From the NCBI GenBank assembly GCA_023436515.1, contig JAEZIV010000203.1, positions 1-12,431 on the forward strand: a DNA stretch of 12,431 nucleotides, given 5' to 3'. The position numbers and the translations under genes were made by a program. This document shows, one piece after another, positions 7,191 to 12,431 of this stretch. Position 1 is the stretch's first letter, and each line of letters begins with the position of its first letter. The notes beneath the pieces were generated by a model, which saw nothing but the letters and a program-made list of their open reading frames with translations, was not told the origin of the DNA and searched no databases. The DNA comes from Bacillota bacterium. GTDB lineage: Bacteria > Bacillota > Clostridia > Acetivibrionales > DSM-1351.

Positions 7191-7234
7191 TACTACCTAC
7201 AACTTAATAAAATACATAAACTATCGGAGAAATC

Positions 7235-8905
7235 ATGAAGAACAAAAACATTAAAAATCTACTCAGGAATCTTATACATAGTGTAAAAAGCTACAAAAAA
7301 AAGTATCCTGATAAATTTAAGTACTGGTTGGTTGCAGCCTCAGGAGTTGTTTTTATTTCATTGACAGTAGTCGCCGTAACGTCTATCCCACAAAAAGGTG
7401 GTAACCTTTCAACCGCAGCAATAGAAACCTTCACCAGCTCCTCCTTGTCTGCTGCTGAAAGTCACTCAGTTCAAACAGAAGAAGCATTAAATAGTCAATC
7501 AGAACCACAAAGTGAAATTTCATCAAACCAAGTCAACAAAATATCCCGTGGTACGGAACCCCTCCTTGATCCCCTTAAGGGAGATATTATTGGTTTAGGG
7601 GTAAAAAATCCAATAGTTACTGTTATACAGCAAAGGCTGGAGCAGTTGGATTATTTACAATCTGATGAGCCTACAGAAGAATTCAGTGAAGCAATACAGG
7701 TTGCCGTCAAGCTTTTTCAACGCAAGCATGAGCAAGAAATAACCGGTGAGGTTAATGAATCTACCTATGAGCTGCTTATGTCTGATGATGCAAAGGCATA
7801 TACTGTGCATATAGGTGATGAAGGCACTGATGTCGAGCAATTGCAGACTCGCCTTTATGAATTGGGCTACATAAATAAAGTTACAAGCTATTTTGGAACT
7901 GATACCGAGGCTGCTGTTAAGGCCTTCCAAAAGAAGAACGGGCTATATGATGATGGAAATGTCGGCAAGAATACCAGGGAAAAGCTATATTCCTCTGACG
8001 CGATCCCTTTATCCTTCTATCTTGGTGATGAGAATGAAGAAATACTTAAATATCAAAAGAGGCTTAGCGACCTTGGGTACCTGACCACAAAGCCCGACGG
8101 CAAATATGGCAACGATACCGTTATGGCAGTAAAGAATTTTCAGGACAACAATGGTCTAATAGCTGATGGATATATTGGACCTGCAACAAAAGAGCTTTTG
8201 ATGTCCGGGGATGCCGAGGTGTTTTGCATCAAAACCGGAGATAGAGGTGACGCTGTAGTAAACATTCAAACCTATTTAAAAAAGCTCAAGTACCTTAAGA
8301 GTGTAACCGGATATTTCGGTTCAGATACCCATGATGCTGTAGTAAATTTTCAAAAGAGGAACGGTCTTACGGCTGATGGCAAGGTAGGAACCTTGACAAT
8401 AAAAATGCTCTTATCCGATAGCGCAAAAAGTTGGAATGGCGGGGCCATACAGGGGGGAAGCAGTTCAGGTAGTTCAGGCAGTTCAAGCGGGAGCAGTTCT
8501 TCCGGGAACTCCGGCAGCAATGATTCAGAGTATTCCTCCGGCTCCATGGTCAACCGCATAATATCTCTGGCAAAGTCAAAGCTGGGCTCAAGGTACGTCT
8601 ACGGTGCAAAGGGTCCAAATACCTTTGATTGCTCCGGGTTTGTATACTGGGTTTTGAACAAGGCAGGCATAAGACAGAGTTACATGACCTCTTATGCTTG
8701 GCAGTCAACCTCACGTTATCAGGAAATAACCAGCATGAAAAACATTAAAAAAGGGGACATAATTTCATATAAGGGTCACGTTGGAATTGCTCTTGGTAAT
8801 GGGCAAATGATTGATGCTTCCTCAACCCAGGGCAAGGTAAGAATTACTTCTATAAATTCCTCCTACTGGGTTAAGAATTTTGTTAAAGCATACAGAATTT
8901 ATTAA
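7235..8905 (+). CDS. Membrane-anchored peptidoglycan hydrolase: four peptidoglycan-binding repeats plus NlpC/P60
   Basis: 556 residues. A Lys-rich N-terminus is followed by one membrane segment (about 31-50) that probably anchors the protein with its bulk outside. A Ser/Thr/Glu-rich stretch leads into four peptidoglycan-binding (PG_binding_1) repeats at about 119-183, 192-254, 261-323 and 332-394, each with the LGY...YG..T..AV..FQ..NGL..DG..G..T pattern; the first is the most diverged. A Ser/Gly linker (405-437) joins a C-terminal NlpC/P60 domain with Cys466 (FDCSGFVYW) and His515 (KGHVGIALGNG). The third catalytic position is Asp527 (MIDASS), where many relatives have His; Asp is seen in some Firmicute members. 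The enzyme should cleave peptide stems of the cell wall. GGAGA lies 4-5 bases before the ATG. A hairpin plus T-run precedes the gene and a strong terminator follows. Confidence 0.93.
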   Translation: MKNKNIKNLLRNLIHSVKSYKKKYPDKFKYWLVAASGVVFISLTVVAVTSIPQKGGNLSTAAIETFTSSSLSAAESHSVQTEEALNSQSEPQSEISSNQVNKISRGTEPLLDPLKGDIIGLGVKNPIVTVIQQRLEQLDYLQSDEPTEEFSEAIQVAVKLFQRKHEQEITGEVNESTYELLMSDDAKAYTVHIGDEGTDVEQLQTRLYELGYINKVTSYFGTDTEAAVKAFQKKNGLYDDGNVGKNTREKLYSSDAIPLSFYLGDENEEILKYQKRLSDLGYLTTKPDGKYGNDTVMAVKNFQDNNGLIADGYIGPATKELLMSGDAEVFCIKTGDRGDAVVNIQTYLKKLKYLKSVTGYFGSDTHDAVVNFQKRNGLTADGKVGTLTIKMLLSDSAKSWNGGAIQGGSSSGSSGSSSGSSSSGNSGSNDSEYSSGSMVNRIISLAKSKLGSRYVYGAKGPNTFDCSGFVYWVLNKAGIRQSYMTSYAWQSTSRYQEITSMKNIKKGDIISYKGHVGIALGNGQMIDASSTQGKVRITSINSSYWVKNFVKAYRIY

Positions 8906-8906
8906 T

Positions 8907-8947
8907 AAAATGCCTTCAGCTCTGAAAAGGGTTGAAGGCATTTTTTT
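8907..8947. terminator. Strong bidirectional terminator between the NlpC/P60 gene and the epimerase-like gene
   Basis: AAAATGCCTTCA pairs with TGAAGGCATTTT, and GCTCT/AGGGT extends the stem to 17 pairs (two G-U) closed by a GAAA tetraloop. A run of seven T follows on the plus strand; on the minus strand the exit reads TTTTATTAAT. It serves both convergent genes. Confidence 0.92.
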
Positions 8948-8970
8948 GAAAAACAGTACTTAATTTAAAT

Positions 8971-9858
8971 CTAATACTTGTAACTCATTCTAGAACTTAC
9001 TTGGCTTATATAGCTATCAAGCAAAGGGTATATCCACTGGTTTAATTCTGAGAAACTAAAACCTAAGGAGCGTGCGTAAGAAACATCAAGACTAAAGGAT
9101 TTCTGCCCATTATATCGGCCAGTTAACCCTTCCGGTGATAAAATTGCCTGCTTTCCCATATGGGCTTCGGTATAGCTGATTACTTCCTGCAAAGAAATAG
9201 TTCCCAGACTATTTGAATTAACTGGCCCGGTAAAGCTCTGTTCAGCCACCCAAGCTAGAAATTCACCAGCCTCAGTAGACTTAATAAAACCTATTTGCTC
9301 ATTGAGATTATCGATATCCATTGGATTTCCCTCAGCTAGCTCTTTAACATAAAAAAGTAGCCTTTCGGTATAGTCATCCTCCCCGATAACATATGGAAAG
9401 CGTACAGCTACCGAAGGAATATTATCGTACCTTTGGAACAATGCGCTTTCTGCCTGACGTTTTACCTCTTCATAGGTGTAGTCACCTCTTGAGCACCATT
9501 GTAATGGATGCTCTAATGGATTAAACTCCTTCTCAGCTGTATATGGGTGCTGATTTTGGTAAACAGCTGCTGATGAAGTCATAACATATCTTCCGCATTG
9601 GATTATATCCAGCAGGTATTTTACATCATTTGAACAGTAAGCAAGGTTGTCACATACCACATCATAGTATTGCTTGCCAAGCTGCCTTTTCAGGTTCTCA
9701 GGGTCTGTACGCTCGATTTGCAGCCTGTTTACCTTTTGTCCGAAGATATCTGGAGTTTTACCCCTGGTAGCTATTGTTACCTCATGCCCTTTACCGATTA
9801 AGGAATTAACAAGATGAATTCCAAAGAATCTTGTACCGCCTAATACTAATATGTTCAT
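8971..9858 (-). CDS. NAD-dependent epimerase/dehydratase-like protein (extended SDR)
   Basis: 295 residues of the extended short-chain dehydrogenase superfamily. The N-terminal Rossmann motif is LGGTRFFG (glycines 7, 8 and 13). A TSSAAVY segment at about 94-100 and Tyr129-EEV-Lys133 give the Ser-Tyr-x3-Lys catalytic set, so the active site looks intact. The RFFG form and size resemble bacterial relatives of the UDP-glucose 4-epimerase and CSP41 group; the substrate cannot be told from the sequence. The frame opens three codons earlier with GTG, but the GGGAG ribosome site is only 2 bases from that codon and 10 from the ATG at 9858, and MNILVLGG is the usual start of such proteins. It converges on the NlpC/P60 gene across a shared terminator. 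Confidence 0.85.
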   Translation of the reverse strand: MNILVLGGTRFFGIHLVNSLIGKGHEVTIATRGKTPDIFGQKVNRLQIERTDPENLKRQLGKQYYDVVCDNLAYCSNDVKYLLDIIQCGRYVMTSSAAVYQNQHPYTAEKEFNPLEHPLQWCSRGDYTYEEVKRQAESALFQRYDNIPSVAVRFPYVIGEDDYTERLLFYVKELAEGNPMDIDNLNEQIGFIKSTEAGEFLAWVAEQSFTGPVNSNSLGTISLQEVISYTEAHMGKQAILSPEGLTGRYNGQKSFSLDVSYARSLGFSFSELNQWIYPLLDSYISQVSSRMSYKY

Positions 9859-9913
9859 TTTATCCACTCTCCCAGATTATTCATATGCTATGAGAATTAT
9901 CTGACTTATTGAT

Positions 9914-10006
9914 CTATTCCTGAGTAAGCAGCTTCTCATATTCAACCAAACCAATAGGTTCAATGCTTGTTACCTTTTTCGAGGTCAAATCAAAGGTGCC
10001 AATCAT
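9914..10006 (-). CDS. 30-residue ORF overlapping the small membrane peptide; possible gene or remnant
   Basis: An ATG-to-TAG frame of 30 codons, hydrophilic with alternating hydrophobics (FDLTSKKVTSIEPIGLVEYE), which reads like real protein rather than AT-rich noise. Its ATG lies inside the last codons of the 38-residue ORF, overlapping it by 17 bases in another frame, with a weak TGGGA 6 bases upstream. It could be a translationally coupled small gene or the tail of a lost larger gene. No family was recognised. Confidence 0.4.
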   Translation of the reverse strand: MIGTFDLTSKKVTSIEPIGLVEYEKLLTQE

Positions 10007-10106
10007 GTAGTATCCCAATTACAACGTTTATTACCGGAATGAGCATCATTGGTAATACTAAGCCAACAACTAATGATGTTAAATCCAAACCACCATTCAC
10101 GTCCAT
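9990..10106 (-). CDS. 38-residue single-pass membrane peptide, function unknown
   Basis: Starts MDVNGGLDLTSLVVGLVL and continues with one hydrophobic helix (about residues 10-32) to a short HDWHL end. GGAGGT lies 7 bases before this ATG, a very good ribosome site; upstream ATG codons in the same frame lack one, and the codons ahead of it are AT-rich and unlike coding sequence. Small membrane peptides of this type often act as regulators or subunits of membrane complexes, but nothing here names a partner. It may be transcribed with the epimerase-like gene downstream. Confidence 0.55.
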   Translation of the reverse strand: MDVNGGLDLTSLVVGLVLPMMLIPVINVVIGILHDWHL

Positions 10107-10180
10107 ACTCATTACCTCCAAAAATATTATTGATTCATATATCCACATAATATCATATTTAATTCTATAAATGTATCTTT

Positions 10181-10390
10181 TTACCGAAAAGTCAAGCAAT
10201 ATAAATAATTATATCCCCCAGCTGAAAAGTCAATAATTGTTACATATTTCATAAAGTTTTTATAAGCATCTTCTGAGCCTAGCTCCGCATTGGCTCTAGA
10301 CTTGTAAAATTCCTTAAGGCCGGTAAAAATAAATCCCGCGAGAGTGAATGTGAATGCCTCGTAGGATTTTTTTGATTGTTGTGCCTTATT
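10181..10390 (-). pseudogene. Startless coding-looking fragment of 69 codons
   Basis: Between two stop codons the minus strand reads a frame with normal amino-acid balance: EAFTFTLAGFIFTGLKEFYK, then SRANAELGSEDAYKNF and MKYVTIIDFSAGGYNYL. There is no ATG, GTG or TTG before the internal Met47, and that Met has no ribosome site. The frame begins where the upstream membrane-protein gene ends (overlap of 5 bases). It also spans a terminator-like hairpin at 10325-10373. The best reading is a remnant of a gene that lost its start, or part of a frameshifted gene. I do not recognise the family. Confidence 0.45.
10325..10373. terminator. Terminator-like hairpin after the UvrA-like/hydrolase/membrane-protein operon
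   Basis: AAATCC (10331-10336) pairs with GGATTT (10364-10369), and CGAG (10339-10342) with CTCG (10358-10361), with a 2x2 internal loop and a 15-base loop. On the minus strand ATTTTT follows; on the plus strand a run of seven T. It lies just past the stop codon of the membrane-protein gene, the right place for an operon end, although it falls inside the coding-looking fragment. Confidence 0.5.
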
Positions 10391-11063
10391 TTATTTTTGA
10401 CAAAACGATTTCCTTCACATCCTTTAAAGCTTCCGCTTTAGCGAAGGAAGGATATGCACCTTTATTATACAAAAGACCGTTCGCTGTCTCAATAAACATC
10501 CACCGCTCACCATCAGGAAATCCGTATTGGGCAAGGTCAAGCAAGGCAAGCGTCTTTCCGTTCTCCTCGCGGATTGAGGTTTCATCATGCTTAATCGGCA
10601 TAAAGATGCCCGTTATTCCCGCGGTTATCTGAGAAGATATGCTTGTATCTTCAGCTTTTAAGTCGGTACCCACTGGTGCAGGCAAGAGGACGGTAACAGT
10701 GTCCCCCTCCTCAAGCTTACCTCGCAACACTTCGTTTACCTCAATTGCCGCAATTGCACGGTAGTCCTTGGAACCATCATAGTCGCAGACAATATTGCGA
10801 ACTTCCTTCACAGTGCCCTCAAAGGCAATTATTTCATAACTGTTGAAATTCAAAGCAAAAAGTTCATCTTCAGTTAACCACATAAGCTGTGATTTGTTTG
10901 CTATAGTTGGTGGGGTGTCCAAATAGTTTATCTTAACTCCACTAGACAGCCTTAGGTCAAAATCTCCACTGTCGTTGTTCAGAAATAGTATAGCAATTAC
11001 TATTGCTAATACAAAGCAGGTAGCAATGGGAGCTAACCACTTCCATTTAAATGCTTTACTCAT
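10386..11063 (-). CDS. Single-pass membrane protein with extracytoplasmic domain, function unknown
   Basis: 225 residues. A basic, aromatic N-terminus (MSKAFKWKW) precedes one membrane helix (about 9-28); Cys16 is not in a proper lipobox, so this is a signal anchor rather than a lipoprotein. The rest should lie outside the membrane and includes a beta-rich segment (IIAFEGTVKEVRN, then AIEVNEVLRGKLEEGDTVTV and LLPAPVG) of the type seen in secreted domains of unknown function. The KWKWLAPIA anchor resembles the membrane segment of clostridial anti-sigma factors, but no cytoplasmic zinc-finger part is present. The frame opens earlier with GTG at 11072; AGGTG lies 6 bases before the ATG at 11063. 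It follows the serine hydrolase by 19 bases, so the two are in one operon. Confidence 0.75.
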   Translation of the reverse strand: MSKAFKWKWLAPIATCFVLAIVIAILFLNNDSGDFDLRLSSGVKINYLDTPPTIANKSQLMWLTEDELFALNFNSYEIIAFEGTVKEVRNIVCDYDGSKDYRAIAAIEVNEVLRGKLEEGDTVTVLLPAPVGTDLKAEDTSISSQITAGITGIFMPIKHDETSIREENGKTLALLDLAQYGFPDGERWMFIETANGLLYNKGAYPSFAKAEALKDVKEIVLSKIK

Positions 11064-11082
11064 CGATATCACCTATCCTTCT

Positions 11083-11994
11083 TCACAGTTCACTGCCAAA
11101 TCTCACTAAATCAGGGTATATTAATGGTCGGGATGTTGGAGTTGCCTGGGTTACAACAATTTTTCCTAACTTCGGAAAGACAACAACGTTCTGACCGCCA
11201 TATCCTTTCATAGCGTAATTATCTTCTTCTATCCAAAACAAAAAACCATAATTAGAAGTACTTACTCCTGGAGTTATTGCTTTTTCTATATACTTTCTTA
11301 GAACTATTTGCTTTCCTTCATACATTCCATCCTGATAGAGCATAATCCCCAATTTGAGCAAATCCCTTGCGCATAGATTCGACAGTTTTTCCTTTTCTTC
11401 ATCAATCGCAACACTATAATATACTCCATCCGGACTCTTAAACCATCTTTCGCTTGTTATTCCTAATGGTTTATACAATTTTTCATTAATGAAGTCGAAG
11501 CAATCGCCGCATGCTGCATTTAGTACAGCTGCGAGTAGTATTACATCCCATTCCTTATAATTATACTTAGTTCCGGGAACATCAGTAACTCTGCAATCTG
11601 CTATATAATCAATCCATTTTCCTGATCGTTTCATGTTTGTAAGCCCAGGACTATGGTAGTGAACACCTCCCTGCCAAAAAATTCCCGAAGTCATTGTTAG
11701 CAAGTGCCGGATTCTTATTCGCTTATGCTGTATATCCCGGCCCTCACTAAATTCAGGAATATACTTGCAAATAGGGTCATCTATATTTAGCAATCCTAAA
11801 TCCTCTGCTATTCCGGTCGCAATCGACATAATACTTTTTACTACCGACTTAATAGGATGTCTATCGGAAGAATTAAATCCATTAAAATATATTTCCGCAG
11901 CAATCCTTCCGTTCTCCCACATAAGAATACTGTTTACCTGTGGATGATGAGCTGTTTCCATATATAATCGCAACTCTCGTTCTTTGTCCGTCAT
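11083..11994 (-). CDS. Serine hydrolase of the class C beta-lactamase/penicillin-binding fold
   Basis: 303 residues with no signal peptide, so probably cytoplasmic. The catalytic S-x-x-K is Ser50-Val-Val-Lys53 in IKSVVKSIMSI. RHLLTMTSGI (96-105) is the usual family landmark. The second motif, normally Tyr-x-Asn, aligns with Tyr146-Lys-Glu, so the Asn is missing. The third motif, KTG or HxG in lactamases, is GYGGQ (264-268), a form common in esterase-like members. It is more likely an esterase or peptidase than a beta-lactamase; the substrate is unknown. GGGAGG lies 5 bases before the ATG. It begins 20 bases after the UvrA-like gene and precedes the membrane-protein gene by 19 bases, so all three probably form an operon. 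Confidence 0.85.
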   Translation of the reverse strand: MTDKERELRLYMETAHHPQVNSILMWENGRIAAEIYFNGFNSSDRHPIKSVVKSIMSIATGIAEDLGLLNIDDPICKYIPEFSEGRDIQHKRIRIRHLLTMTSGIFWQGGVHYHSPGLTNMKRSGKWIDYIADCRVTDVPGTKYNYKEWDVILLAAVLNAACGDCFDFINEKLYKPLGITSERWFKSPDGVYYSVAIDEEKEKLSNLCARDLLKLGIMLYQDGMYEGKQIVLRKYIEKAITPGVSTSNYGFLFWIEEDNYAMKGYGGQNVVVFPKLGKIVVTQATPTSRPLIYPDLVRFGSEL

Positions 11995-12014
11995 CCTGTC
12001 CTCCCACTAATTTT

Positions 12015-12431
12015 TCATCTTAAGTATGTGCCAATTATGGATTTATCATTTTGCTTTAATTCCGCAGGCGTCCCTTCAGCAATTAATAAACCGCCTTCTC
12101 TGCCACCGGCCGGACCAACTTCAATTATCCAGTCGCAATTCGAAAGCATATTTACATCATGCTCTGTTATAATCACTGAATTTCCCTGATCAACAAGTTC
12201 CTCTAATAAACCCAACAGTTTTTCACTATCGTTCATCGACAAGCCTGTGGTTGGTTCATCCAATATGTATAAGCACCCGGACGCCCTCTTTCCCTTAGCA
12301 AGCTCCCTTGCTAATTTAATTCGCTGGCTTTCTCCGCCGGAAATTGTAGGAGTTTTTTGCCCAAGCTTCATATATCCCATACCCACCATTTGTAATGTCC
12401 TGCATATATTTGTAATCTGGGCATCCTTATC
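12015..12431 (-). CDS. UvrA-like ABC ATPase, C-terminal part (start outside the window)
   Basis: The last 138 codons of a larger gene; the frame is open to the window edge. Visible are LGQKTPTISGGESQRIKLA, the UvrA form of the ABC signature, then Walker B LYILDEPTTGL, the ITEHD switch histidine, and the UvrA-like end WIIEVGPAGGREGG with LIAEGTPAEL. This is the second nucleotide-binding domain of a UvrA-type protein. Canonical UvrA recognises DNA damage; shorter UvrA-like paralogs (UvrA2/DrrC-type) are linked to drug tolerance. Its place in an operon with a serine hydrolase and a membrane protein, rather than with uvrB or uvrC, favours a paralog, but the missing N-terminus would be needed to decide. 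The stop codon is 20 bases before the hydrolase start. Confidence 0.88.
   Translation of the reverse strand, partial: DKDAQITNICRTLQMVGMGYMKLGQKTPTISGGESQRIKLARELAKGKRASGCLYILDEPTTGLSMNDSEKLLGLLEELVDQGNSVIITEHDVNMLSNCDWIIEVGPAGGREGGLLIAEGTPAELKQNDKSIIGTYLR

Noticed and set aside
7072..7254. 60-codon plus-strand ORF upstream of the NlpC/P60 gene
   Set aside because: No ribosome site, crosses the terminator-like hairpin and its T-run, and overlaps the true start of the next gene.
8449..8545. Tandem DNA repeat in the NlpC/P60 gene
   Set aside because: The AGTTCAGG-like copies encode the Ser/Gly linker; this is ordinary low-complexity linker coding, not a separate repeat element.
8350..8559. 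Minus-strand ORF opposite the NlpC/P60 linker, rich in Pro, Leu and Glu
   Set aside because: It is the reverse reading of the Ser/Gly-coding linker and has no ribosome site or independent support.
10107..10199. 31-codon N-terminal extension of the 38-residue membrane peptide
   Set aside because: The extension is AT-rich (many Tyr and Ile), and its ATG codons lack a ribosome site, while GGAGGT fits the ATG at 10106.

Overview
The window looks like part of the chromosome of a low-GC, anaerobic, nitrogen-fixing member of the Clostridia. The evidence is a nifH-nifI1-(nifI2) nitrogenase operon of the clostridial and archaeal layout, GGAGG-type ribosome binding sites, AT-rich intergenic DNA with intrinsic terminators, a clostridial-style multi-repeat NlpC/P60 wall enzyme and a ROK repressor. 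A mesophilic Ruminiclostridium-like organism would fit, but the genus is a guess.

Positions 1-3500 form a divergent nitrogenase locus. On the minus strand, reading leftwards, are nifH, nifI1 and the first codon of nifI2; the structural genes should lie just beyond position 1. nifH has a roughly 240-base leader containing two terminator-like hairpins and a third hairpin near the start codon. On the plus strand an AnfO-family nitrogenase accessory gene and an unrecognised repeat protein read the other way. The repeat protein has seven short MORN-like repeats and ends in a CxxCxxCxxC tail. This pair also has a terminator-like hairpin in its leader, followed by a T9G7 tract at the ribosome binding site. 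Both arms of the locus therefore look attenuated.

Positions 3500-6000 (minus strand) hold a zinc-dependent polyol (sorbitol/xylitol-type) dehydrogenase and, upstream of it, a ROK-family repressor. The dehydrogenase has its own promoter and a 12-bp inverted repeat just downstream of it. A related sequence lies in the leader of the ROK gene, which suggests that the ROK protein controls both.

Positions 6200-8950 (plus strand) hold a Pr6Pr-family membrane protein with a 17-bp palindrome over its promoter, then a membrane-anchored peptidoglycan hydrolase with four peptidoglycan-binding repeats and an NlpC/P60 catalytic domain.

Positions 8970-12431 (minus strand) hold an operon of a UvrA-like ABC ATPase (C-terminal part only), a cytoplasmic beta-lactamase-fold serine hydrolase and a single-pass membrane protein. 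After these come a short region with a startless coding-looking fragment, a 38-residue membrane peptide overlapping a 30-residue ORF, and finally an extended SDR (NAD-dependent epimerase-like) gene.

Several genes have a longer open frame from a GTG or TTG codon, but a well-placed Shine-Dalgarno sequence points to an internal ATG. I used the ATG in those cases and say so in each entry.
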